Assembly: GCA_019722365.1 (NCBI GenBank)
Contig: JADFUC010001683.1
Span: 1,984,001 to 2,048,000 of the forward strand
DNA length: 64,000 nt
Source: Lithospermum erythrorhizon
Lineage: Eukaryota; Streptophyta; Magnoliopsida; Boraginales; Boraginaceae
Direction of reading: 5' to 3'
In this document: piece by piece, positions 53,541 to 64,000 of the stretch
Layout: each line of letters starts with the position of its first letter
How positions within the stretch are numbered: position 1 is the stretch's first letter
Notes under the pieces: generated by a model
Told to the model about the DNA's origin: nothing
Database searches by the model: none
Seen by the model: only the letters and a program-made list of their open reading frames with translations
Made by a program: the position numbers and the translations under genes

Positions 53541-53650
53541 AAGTGGTGGTGGGGATATAGGAGGCAGTAGGTATAGGAGGGGGTAGTGAAGTGGGGGTTG
53601 GGGGCAATGGTGGTGGTGATGGGGGATGATGGTGGTGGTGGATGGAGATT
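53541..53650. repeat. G-rich low-complexity tract (GGT/GGA)
   Basis: Dense GGTGGTGGGG, GGAGGGGGT and GGTGGTGGTGG runs over about 110 bp in AT-rich surroundings, running into the MITE at 53778. Confidence 0.8.
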
Positions 53651-53777
53651 TGGAGAATAATAGGTTGAAGACAAAGAAAGTATGGGGAAGAAAGGAGTAA
53701 GGGTATTTATGTATTTTTATATGGAAGTGTCGTTTCATATTAGAGTGGGTGTTACAAATTGAAACTTTTGATCAATC

Positions 53778-54032
53778 TAGTCCCTCCCGTCAGCATAAAG
53801 ATTGTCAAAACTTTTTTTTTATAGTTATAGCTTCAATTTTGGCCTTAAATATATTTGTTCGTGTTGTATAATATTTTATAAAAAATATATTAATGGAAAG
53901 AGTTTAGAGTGTAGTTTTCATTGATATAGTTTTCGACAATTATTATACAATATAAATAAAAATATATATAGTTAAAGAAGTTCGAATGAATAAAAGTTAA
54001 AGTTGGCAATTTTGTGAAATGGAGAGGTAGTA
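53778..54032. mobile_element. MITE, Stowaway-like family, copy 2
   Basis: Starts TAGTCCCTCCCGTCAGC and ends GAAATGGAGAGGTAGTA, rough inverted ends. The interior contains GTATAATATTTTATAAAAAA and ATTATTATACAATATAAATA, shared with the elements at 36010 and 54858. Length about 255 bp. Confidence 0.6.
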
Positions 54033-54650
54033 TTAGTTTTCCAATTTTCTCATAAACTACTATCCCAAAAGGAAACAAATGAAATGGATTTAAGCCCATA
54101 TTGTGTAGTCTGTAGAGCTGGGCATAATCGAGTGTGAAGAAAATTAGTGTCCTTGGTATGGCTCGACTGAGCTTAGGGTGGTTTAACAAATTGGGCTTTG
54201 AGAGAATTAAGAAAAGCTGCCCAAACTAATGCGCAGTCGATATTCGAGTCAAACCACGTTAGCCACCTAGAACGTACGTTTCCAAATATAAATCTCAAAA
54301 ATTGAATTAGACTATTATTAATTTTATTTACAGTATATAACTATTTATTAATTTGCATTATTATTTAACATATGAGTATAATTTAAGTTATCATTATTAT
54401 TATTATTATTATAACAAGCAAGTGCCTAGTGTGTCCTATTTAATTTGCTCCTTGCCAAAACTAGGGTCTTGAAAACTAAATGCCCATCTTGTACGCTAAA
54501 CAATGCAATTTTTAAACATATTTTCACTAACAATAGGATTATCCACGGTCCACGGAACTCTCCAAGCAATCCCTTATAGGAGTACTACTATATTTGTTCA
54601 AGATTACTTACCCTTTTTAAGAAAAGTTTTGCAGCAAGTTCTCTCAGAAG

Positions 54651-54821
54651 ATGTGCTTCAATTTGCCACATGCATTTAGCAAGAAAGTGAAGATAGTGAG
54701 TAGCATGAGAGGTTACGATAATGGTGAAAAAGAAGACAAAGGGTTGCTTGAAAAGGAGATTGAAAGATGGAACAAACAACATGAGATGATAAACTTGGAA
54801 ACTAATAATAAGAATGTTTGA
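54651..54821 (+). CDS. possible small protein or terminal exon, 56 aa
   Basis: An open frame from ATG 54651 to TGA 54821 reads M-C-F-N-L-P-H-A-F-S-K-K-V-K and has a highly charged helical C-terminal half (G-L-L-E-K-E-I-E-R-W-N-K-Q). A strong acceptor (TTTTGCAG at 54626-54633) lies upstream in a compatible phase, so it may be the last exon of a gene whose first exons I could not find. Composition looks coding, but I do not recognise the protein. Confidence 0.3.
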   Translation: MCFNLPHAFSKKVKIVSSMRGYDNGEKEDKGLLEKEIERWNKQHEMINLETNNKNV

Positions 54822-54857
54822 TCATTTCTCCTCTTTATATCAACGTGTTTTAATATT

Positions 54858-55100
54858 ACTATCTCCCTCCCTAAAAGATTATCATATTTTTAATTTTTAA
54901 TTTTTTAATAATTGAACTTTGACTATAAATATTTTTATTTGTATTGTATAATATTTGATAAAAAACTATATCAATGAAAAGAATTTGAAATATATTTTTT
55001 ATTGATATATTTTCATAAAATATTATAAAGCAACGAAAATATCTACCCGATCAGTTATTGTCGTCATCGAAAAGTAATGTAATGATGTTTTAGGGGCGGA
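54858..55100. mobile_element. MITE, Stowaway-like family, copy 3 (diverged)
   Basis: Starts ACTATCTCCCTCCCTAAAAG. The interior GTATTGTATAATATTTGATA and TATCAATGAAAAGAATTTGA parallels the copy at 53778. The 3' end is unclear. Confidence 0.5.
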
Positions 55101-58100
55101 GGAAAATACTAAGCCTTTGAGCAAGGTCATACAAGCTAAAGACACGTATAATATCTTTGAGACACTCACAAATATAAAGAGACTTATTATTATTCATTAT
55201 CAGTTTCATTACTATAGAATTGGCTTTCTGTTACAAGTGAAAAAGCATGACTAATTATATTTTAATCGTGACAAATTATATTAGCAACTACTTTGTCACA
55301 CCTACTAGGGGATAATACAAGTCAACACAAGGCAACACGTAACTCCCATGGCAAAAAAGTTTTTGCCACGAAAAACATGATTTTGCAACACTTAATAATA
55401 TAGTTGTTATGACTTTTATTCACAATCTAAAAATATGTAGAGAATTTGATATTATCCCCACTTATTTCACCGTGATTATTAAAATGTATTTATTCAGCTT
55501 GTTTAAATTGTGGAAAAATATTTTTTAATTCGCATTACTTTAGTGTAATTTATTTTCATTGTTACATTAAATACTATGAAAAAATACGATTGCGAATTTT
55601 CTTTTGATAATGGCGAATTAGTTTCCTACATTTTCATCAAAGGTGACATTTATTATTTGTTACACATAAATTGTCATGAAAAATAAATATTGATGTCACA
55701 TAAATTTGATGTAACAAACTAGTTATTTCTATATTTCTTTTAAGAGTGATAATTAATTCATTTCTGTGATAGCTACTGAATAGTGCTTGGATATTTATAT
55801 CGAAGATAATATGCATAAACGTAAAAATAATACATTTATAAAATAATCATCTTGATAGTATTCAAATGAAATAAAACATAAAAAATATGAGCACTAAACA
55901 ACAATGTTCAAAATAATTGAAATGTCTGAAATTTATAATAAAACTACTATCAAAGGAAATAAACCATGAGCAATACCATTGAGCGAGATTTGCATAGATA
56001 AACTAGTCCTACAATAACACGAGGAAAAAATAATTAATAAATATATTAACTTATTTTTCTAAAATAAGATTGTTTATTCATCATGGAAGAAAAATAAATA
56101 GTTACAAAATTAACTAATAATTAGAAGGAAAAATTAAGAAAAAGAACTATTATACCTGAGCGTGCTGGGAAAAATATTAAGTTAGTATAAAAATTCCACT
56201 TATATTAACTTCGTATAAAAAAAAGACCTATATTAAGTTAGTATACTTATATTAAGTTTCAAAAAAATTCCACTTATATTACTCACGTTTCAGATCCACC
56301 GTATGTGATCACTCATGTTTAAAAAAGGGATCCATGACCATAAAAGTCGAAATAACAGGATTCGTTGTTGAGATCCGTTAGTTTAATGAAGGGTAATTTA
56401 GTCCACACACATTTTCACATTCAGCGAATCTTCTTTATTATATTTATACACAAATCTTGACTCTTGTTTCAATTGCATTTTTCCACCCCAAACTTAATGA
56501 CTATTTCAGATTCTGCTGGCCATTCTGTTCGTACCGTCTTTGGAATGGAGGGTCTTTGAGAGAAACATATTTTCTACAAATACCGTGCGAAGTGATCGTG
56601 AAGCAAGTTTCTCGAAGCTTGGAGATCTGAAAGTGTTTTTCTATTGTTGTCGACTACTGCGTGTAGAAGTGTTAAATTAAGCATTTTGATGCGTGTGGAC
56701 TAGAATGCAGCCGTTAAAGTAGTCTCGGCGATAGATGTGTTGTGTTTGGCGAGAAGTAATGCGTATTGGATCTTTCTTGTGAGTGTCATATATTGTGGGT
56801 CGAAGCATGGGTCATATAAGTTAATTTTTTTGAAAGCGTTAGTAATGTCACGCCATTAAGTCTTTATTTTTAATTTGAATAAAAATATGTTAGTTAAAAT
56901 TGAAATGGAGGGATTATTACACAAGATGTTATGTCATCATTGTATCAATAATAATTTATTGAGCTTAGCTTCTTTTTAAGAGGACCAAACTATCGATTGT
57001 GACTCATTCTCCCACTATTAGATTGAATCTTTTAATCTTTGTCATTATTTGTAATTTTCATTGTTGAAAAAAATTGTACCAATTAATAAAAATAGGCTTT
57101 TTGGCCGATAGAACACGAATTGCTCAGCGTAATTTTTTATGTGTCGCTTCTTTAACTTGTATTTGGGTAGACCCACATCTTATTTTGGGAGGCCTCGATC
57201 ACTTATCTTATTTTTAATCGCCCAGGAACTAAAATACATAATAAATGGTATATGCAAAAATATAAATAAAATGAAGTTATGTTAAATAAATTGACTATTT
57301 TATGCTACTACTATAAAAGTATAAAATTAGCCTCTTATTCTTCATGCCTTTTCACACAGCTGCAGTCCTTTCAAAACACCCGCCCCACCCCTTTGGCAGC
57401 CCCCGCTATTGGAAAAATATGTGTATACTTGATTTAAAACTTTAATCAAAACATATTTTATATAGGATCTATTAGGTGTTAAAACTATGAACTAAATAAA
57501 ATTGAAAAATACATAGAGATTCCGGGCCTGTAAAAATACTTTCGGCACTCATTTGAATTCCGTCGTTGAGCACTTCAAATGTAGTCCCTCTGATTTAATA
57601 AAATGCAGAGTGAAGGTTGATCCTACATTTGGGTTCAGTAGCACCTAATGGATTGGATGAAAAATCGAGAATAATTTGATTCTTTCTCACGGATGTTTCG
57701 GTAATTAGAGAGAAAAAGTGAAAGCTGAATTTTTTTTCATGATTATGATAAAATCTAACTAAGTTTAGCTTATATAAAATTAAAATACAAAAATACGACG
57801 AATAGTTTAATGAAGTAAACGTTAAATTAAAATCAAACTATTTGGTTAATAGTAACTAACAAGGATTCTTAGCAGTGAAGCCCAACTATCAATTAATTCA
57901 ATTGACTAATTAATTAATTTACAGGGGTTTCATCAATTATATTTTTATAATCAATGTAAAATTTCAATTGAGAATATTCGTTGATTCTGATCAGCTACCG
58001 ATTTAAGCAATCTGGGTTTAATTTAAATACATGAAATATAAATTCAGCGATCCTTTGTATGTGTCTTGACCTTCCCCAGGCTCGAGATAATATCGGCCAG

Positions 58101-58370
58101 GTATAATATAATTGTGGGTATTATTATAACGTTATCGTGAGATCTAACAATGACATGTCCATGTATTATGTGAGAGCCGTTGTAAATTCTGATTCTTGCT
58201 GGATGAAACATCTCTTAAGAACGTATACTCGATGTCCATTTGTTGCCACTGCATTCGCAAAACCAATCGATGTATTATAATTCACAATTGTAATCATTAT
58301 TTTACTATTAAAAATGATCAGATCTATATCTATAAATAAATAAAAAAGGAACCTTGATAATTCTCCGGAG

Positions 58371-58450
58371 GTAGTGAGGGAGGGAGTGGGCTGTGGGATG
58401 GGGATAGGGGTGGGATGGGGTGTTTTGAGGTGGGGCTGTGGGGTTGAAAA
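58371..58450 (+). repeat. G-rich tract with G-quadruplex potential
   Basis: The core 58395-58420 reads GGGATGGGGATAGGGG followed by TGGGATGGGG: five G runs with 1-3 base loops, fitting the G3+N1-7 quadruplex pattern. It continues GGTGGGGCTGTGGGG. Confidence 0.7.
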
Positions 58451-61415
58451 CTGTTAAAAAGAGGGATAGTGGTTTATTTTAGTCGCTATCTTTGTCATAT
58501 CTTTTAATAGTAATGTCGTTTTCTTTAGCATGTCATTCTTTATATTTTAGGAGTAATATAATCGATTCTTATGTATTTTAGTTATAGGGTTAAAAAATGA
58601 TGCGAGGGGGTATCAGAGAAAACTCCACAATGTATAATACTCATCTGAAATAATTTATGGATATAAAAATATTTCTGACCTTTCGCTGCCCTATTTATTA
58701 TCGTTAGCCAAAGTATTCTCAATTGATACCGTATAATACCGAACTATATACGTTCTTAAAACTTAAGTAGGATATATCTTCGCATCTCATTCGTTGCTCA
58801 TCAATGTTGACTTCTCAAACAATTGACCAAACCCTGGAAAGGGTGGACCAATCAATGGAACTCATCAATTGAAGCTAAGTCCTTCGTTGACTGTAGTTAT
58901 TGGGATTGGAGAAATGAGCATTTCTTAGTCAAAATAAAATAAATCATAGGTCATTTAATTATCGTTTGACTTTTTTGAAATTAAACTATCAATTATTAAT
59001 TATTCGTTTCTTAAAAATATAAAATTTATAACGTTAAATTAAATGCTTTTAAAAATACTTTCATTAATTTTTAAATTTTTAATAATATAATTAAATAATA
59101 ATTAAAGATTAAAAATTTATTTCGATATGTGAAAAAGTCAATTAAAATAGATTAGAACTAGTATGTAGTTCTAAATATCTGCAACACTGAGTCTTAATAT
59201 GTCATTGTTATATTAAATTATCAAGTGGAATTACTTTTGAAAAATTGAACAAATTAAGAGGATATATATATCTTGTAAGTCCACGAGAAGATTTTTTTTT
59301 TCAGAAAATAAATGTTGTGGCAGGAAGGGTTATATATTTGACAAGCAACTATATATAGTTATATACAGGTATATATTAAGATAAGAAAGAGTTGGTAAGA
59401 ATTATCTAGGGGGCAGAATAAAATTTATTGGGGAAAAAATTTTATAACCATGATACTAGCTACAGTAATTTTAATTTTCAAAAAAATTGAACGATAGTTC
59501 GTGCATACACGCCTCTTAATTCCACCATTGTGTACATGAAATTGAAATATTATCTTATCTTATAATATATTAATGAGTCAATCAATTTGTCAAAAAGAAG
59601 AATCTGCCTATTTTAATTTTCCAAAATTGATGTTGTATGTACGTAACCATCTTCTAACCACAATGTGTAAATTCTTGAGGAACTTTCCTTAATTAATTAC
59701 TTACCTGTGAAATAATAGGATACTACTTTTACAACAATAATTCACATGCACGCTTAAACTTGTCATGTTCTAGTACAGTGGATAGTGAACAATTCAAAGA
59801 TTCAAAGCAACTATGCCTAATTGCCTAGTAGTATTATTTTATCTCGTCGAATTTTAATTGATGTTTGGCCAATTTTAAAATTAAGCTTTTGTGTGGTCTT
59901 GTCGTTCCTTTGATACAAAAATATATATAATTTATATAATTGATTCGTCTTTTTTAAAATACTTTTCATAATATTATTTTTTTAATTTTAGAAATCTGAT
60001 TAAGAGTAATTGAAGATTAAAAATTGCTTCCGTATGTGAGAAAGCAATATTAAAATAGATTGTGGGGTAATATGGCGCCCTTGGCGCTTGGGACCCTAGA
60101 TGGTCGTGGATTCAGGCGTGGATATTTTTTTATAGGCTTGAGAGTGGTGTGCTGCGGTTTAAAGTTTAATGCGCCCAGAAATTTATTGAAAAGCGTAATT
60201 AAATTTTGTTTTGTTATTCTAGATAAACTATCTTACGTGCAGAGCTTCGATCTATACATCGTTTATTATTGATCGTTTTGTTCAAAACAACTTTCTTTCA
60301 TTTCTTAAAATGCTCTTACATTCATTTATTGAATTCTGATTCTCATCTGTGACATTTCTTCCATATGCAATAAAGCAAATAGTTAAGTTTACTTTTCGAT
60401 GTATGTGATTTTTAATAGTTTGATCGCTTTTGATATATTATGCTGCTTTGCTTGCATGCTCGAATATTTCGTTAATATATTAAAACGTTATATAGATGAA
60501 ATACGTACTCCTCTTATTTTTTACCGGCACTACAGTACTAGTAGCACATAAAAGGAAAGATCCTTTACAAGTTGGACATCTACCTTTAATTTGATTAATA
60601 TGACTTGTTGCTCGTAACGCGGTATGCCCGTTTCACATGCTAATTTTAAAACACATACCAAATCGTCATATATTAAACAATTACAATTTTTTAATGTAAA
60701 TATCTATGATACACTTACTAATTAGTAATTAATGATAACCATGTAATTTTAATTATATTTTCATAGCAGTCAATCAGTAACTAACTAATATGTGTAATTT
60801 CATACGCAATCTTCAGAATACGAGGGTCATTAATAAGATGAAGCATGCAGATTAACTGAACAATTTCTCATATTTAAATTTTTTATATATGTAGAAGATA
60901 TTTTGCTATGAAAAGAGTACTATACGGAATACTACAAGGGGCTAAACTGTTAATGTAAAACATATAAGTGTGTGACACAAACTACAAACTGCTACTCTGC
61001 TAGTATTGTATGTAAAACAAACTATATATGTTAAAAAGTTCATAATATACTAATTTATGAACGCGGCATTTTGGACCTCTGGCTATATGCATGGGAACAT
61101 AGTATATTTTATTATCGTGGTTGTTCATATCAAAGCATCATTATATTGTTTTTGTCGAATTGAACGTGCTACAACGAAGCAATTGATACGAAATTTCGTA
61201 AAGATAAAGTTAACCAATTGTTGGTATAAAGTTTGATTATTCCAACACTAGCTAAAGAGATATCGCAACATCATAATAATTCACCATCTTTACACCCAAT
61301 CCTTGTTTCAATTACTTTAGACTTGACCCCATTGGCCTTTTTTGTATGGCTAACAATCACATAATATGTTGTGTAACTTAAAAGGAAGATTGGCTAGTTG
61401 AATTTTTTTCGATCG

Positions 61416-61562
61416 ACTTGAGTTATCAAAATAATATTTGACTAATAACAATGATCATAATTTGTAAGCAGACTGATCAGATAGAGTTCGAGTTGCGTTA
61501 TCAAAATAATATTTGACTAGCAACGATCAAAATTTGTGAGCAAACCGGTCAGAGAGAGTGTC
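61416..61562. repeat. 75-bp direct repeat upstream of the oxidase gene
   Basis: GTTATCAAAATAATATTTGA begins at 61422 and 61497, followed in both by CTA..AAC.ATGATCA.AATTTGT.AGCA and GATCAGA.AGAG-like sequence. Each copy carries a TTTGACT word (W-box core TTGAC). Confidence 0.8.
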
Positions 61563-61901
61563 AAACAACTGTATAAAGATAATAAATTAACTATCTGAAT
61601 AGGTCTGACAACTCCTGATTTATTATGTCAAAAATTAAAAATATATTTATGTAATATTCGGAGGACAAAAATCTACTAGTATATATGATAATAATGTCAA
61701 CGATAAAAAGTAAATATAAATCAATTTGAAAAAATAGTTAATGTCCAAGTTGATTGTCAACAAAATTGAAAATGAAGGTCTTGAGTTTATGATTTATATT
61801 GTTGAATTTATGAATGTAATAGTTTGATATGTATTAAATAAAAAAATAAAAAAAAATTGAAAATGAAGGTCATTAATTATAAAATTGGCCTATATTCTCC
61901 C

Positions 61902-61908
61902 TATAAAA
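61902..61908 (+). promoter_or_regulatory. candidate TATA box of the oxidase gene
   Basis: CCTATAAAAG (TATAAAA at 61902-61908) is a near-ideal plant TATA box. The start codon is 276 bases further on, implying a leader of about 245 bases. Confidence 0.45.
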
Positions 61909-62183
61909 GTATAAACCACTAGGCACTAGCTTTTCAGAAAAGTTTCCAAACAAGCTCCAAGAAGATCAGATAGCTCTATAAACATATGAAATTATCAAAA
62001 TTAACGTCATTCAATTATCACATCAACCAACAATGAACTTTGACTATGTCTTATTCTTTGTTTGATTAGTTGACCAACTAGACTTCTTATACATACAGCA
62101 TCCCACCCAACAAATACAATAACAAAAACCAATTTCAATTAGCTTGTACATATTTTTATTCATTCATTCATTTCAAAAGTTCC

Positions 62184-63948
62184 ATGGTGAACTTGGTAGC
62201 TTTGATCCTAATAGTTTGTACAACGTTATTTAGCTTAGGGGAGGCAAGAACACGACATTATAAATGGGAAGTGAAATATGAACTGAAGTCACCAGATTGT
62301 TACAAGAAACCGACAATTACAATAAATGGTAGAAGTCCGGGGCCTACTATTGAAGCTCAACAGGGGGATACAGTTGTGGTTGAGCTCAAGAACAGTTTGG
62401 TTACTGAAAATGTTGCTATCCATTGGCATGGAATTAGACAGGTGAAAACATGGTCGTTAAAATCTATTTTTCTTGTAATATGACTTAGTAGCGGAACTAA
62501 GGGTGCAAAATGGTCAGTTGTATTCCCTAAATTTTTATATTTTTCTTCGTTTGCTTAATAAGTATTAATTATTTTGCCATCGCTCCTATATAAAATTTCA
62601 GGTTTCGATAGTATAGTTTAAAAATGTTTGATGTTGATCGACTTCGGATCATGTCTTTATGAAGTTATTTAAGGTAAAGGGTGTGTTGATTGATTGCTGC
62701 AGATTGGTACACCTTGGTTTGATGGAACGGAAGGGGTGACTCAATGTCCCATTATTGCTGGAGATACCTTCATCTACAGATTTGATGTAGACAGAGTAAG
62801 TTATTTATTTGTATTTTTATTGGCAATTTTATACACCGTTGGATTCCACAACTTAGCATCCAACTCAACTTGTATATGTTTTTAATTAAACAACATTAAC
62901 GCGTCTTAATTTCTTTAAAGAATTTTCCGTCTCCGACTAAGCATGTGAAGAGGTTAGAGGGGGCAAGGGCCACATGTCCCACTTTCGCTCATATATTTCG
63001 CATAACATTTTTAGCACAATAAATTTTAACCACGACTACAGGTTTACAAGAAACATTTATGCAGCTTTAACTTGTGATTTTTTGTATTATTTTAATAAAA
63101 TTGATGAACTTTGTGCAGCCTGGTACATATTTATATCATGCACACTATGGAATGCAAAGAGAATCAGGGTTATATGGATTCATCCGAGTGTCACTTCCAA
63201 ATGGAGTTTTAGAGCCTTACTCTTATGATTATGATCGTAGCATTCTTCTTACTGATTGGTATCACAAAAGTGCCGCTGAACATACCGCTGGTCTTACTTC
63301 CGACCCCTTTGTTTGGGTTGGAGAACCTCAGGTAAATTTAACTACAATAAATAGTTTCATAGTCCGAATTATGTCCTTAAACATTATTAAATCATTTAAG
63401 TTAGAAAATTATTTCTTTTTTAAATTAACTATGAAGAGTACGATTATATAATATTACAAATTACGAATATAGATATTGAGTATTACAAATAACGAAGTGA
63501 TACAAAGAAAGTAGAATATGTCTCTAACAAAAGTAGAATCCGAAACCTCATTATGAAAGTTTGGTCAGATGTCACCGACTATTGAGCCATCGACAGTAAA
63601 TTAATTTTTGTAACCAAAATACAAACCACTTCAAAAAGAAAATTACGACGTAAAAAAATACATATTGTAACAATAGGATTAAGAATCTAATCATTTGCCA
63701 ATAATTCTCATATGGCCTTGATTTCTTTTTTAAAGTTCTTAATTTGGGTTTTTTTGTTTGTTTTTTTTTAGTCGATTTTACTCCATGGTAGAGGAAGATT
63801 TAACTGCAGTGGGATTGCAAGTGAGCAGTGCAATCAAACAAATACCGAGTGTTCATCACCTCATACATTAATTGTAGTGCCAGGCAAGACATATCGTCTC
63901 AGAATTGGAAGCTTGACTTCTTTGGCAGCTTTAAGTTTCGAAATTGAG
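62184..63948 (+). CDS. ascorbate-oxidase-like multicopper oxidase, first four exons (cut by window end)
   Basis: Exons 62184-62441, 62703-62795, 63119-63331 and 63772-63948 are all phase 0 and encode the first 247 residues; a donor follows at 63949 and the gene continues past the window. A signal peptide (about 1-21) indicates secretion to the cell wall. Cupredoxin domain 1 is complete, with copper-binding H80-W-H-G and H124-A-H. Domain 2 begins with W-V-G-E-P-Q and G-R-G-R-F-N-C-S, then P-G-K-T-Y-R-L-R-I. The family oxidises ascorbate or related substrates with reduction of O2 to water. Sequence such as [10 protein letters not shown] is closest to the L-ascorbate oxidase homologue group (Arabidopsis At4g39830 type), by recognition; true ascorbate activity is unproven. 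The remaining copper ligands lie outside. Confidence 0.93.
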
Positions 63949-64000
63949 GTAAACTATATACTTACCACTAGCAAAAACATCAATCCTTTTTTTCTTCGGT
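63949..64000 (+). other. intron 4 of the oxidase gene, cut by the window end
   Basis: Begins GTAAACTATA after the fourth exon; no acceptor is reached before 64000. Confidence 0.8.

Larger units (their letters stand above)
52656..62183. other. long intergenic region with repeats
   Basis: 9.5 kb of mostly AT-rich DNA. It holds two MITE-family copies, a G-rich low-complexity tract (53541-53650), a possible small exon (54651-54821), a G-rich tract with quadruplex potential (58395-58420) and a direct repeat close to the oxidase gene (61416-61562). Between 55100 and 57300 there are transposon-like stretches (for example 56290-56850, G+C richer) without recognisable proteins. Confidence 0.5.

Noticed and set aside
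60060..60272. 70-codon open frame starting in a G+C-rich patch
   Set aside because: Only the first 60 bases look unusual; no homology recognised.

Overview
This is plant nuclear DNA. Genes are split by AT-rich GT..AG introns and separated by kilobase intergenic stretches full of transposon debris. All recognisable genes are eudicot families (GDSL lipase, plant aspartic protease, trehalose-6-phosphate phosphatase, myo-inositol-phosphate synthase, ascorbate-oxidase-like protein). Species cannot be read off the sequence; an Amaranthaceae/Caryophyllales plant is a loose guess only. I assembled every gene model by hand from splice sites and codon phase. The seven intact models close exactly in frame, and the stated protein lengths come from those sums.

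Layout. 1-2132: repeats and a possible last exon of a minus-strand gene. 2133-4049 (+): GDSL esterase/lipase, 5 exons, 384 aa. 4732-10623 (-): A1-family aspartic protease with a C-terminal membrane anchor, 12 exons, 641 aa, with one locally frame-shifted segment. 12134-13328 (+): decayed SDH2-3-like succinate dehydrogenase iron-sulfur subunit. About 14224-15615 (+): decayed tapetum-type bHLH transcription factor. 16491-19504 (+): mitochondrial SCO1-like protein of the HCC2 type, 7 exons, 262 aa. 19505-27614: repeat-rich gap with minisatellites, a MITE, a Ty1/copia relic and a SINE. 27615-30940 (-): trehalose-6-phosphate phosphatase, 11 exons, 374 aa. 30941-36240: repeats and a processed RPS13 pseudogene. 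36653-38494 (-): small conserved plant protein, 3 exons, 163 aa. 40380-43030: decayed Ty3/gypsy element. 45300-46389: CACTA-like transposon end with tandem subterminal repeats. 48419-52436 (-): myo-inositol-3-phosphate synthase, 10 exons, 510 aa, with LINE pieces in an intron and a SINE just upstream of its TATA box. 52656-62183: long repeat-rich gap. 62184 to the window end (+): first four exons of an ascorbate-oxidase-like multicopper oxidase.

The genes do not form a cluster or pathway. Two (TPP and MIPS) act in sugar/polyol metabolism, but they lie about 17 kb apart with unrelated DNA between, so I infer no functional link. I found no convincing undescribed biological system. The most informative observations are the compensated frameshift in the aspartic protease, the SINE beside the MIPS TATA box, the two neighbouring pseudogenes of reproductive-stage genes, and the CACTA-like subterminal repeat array.
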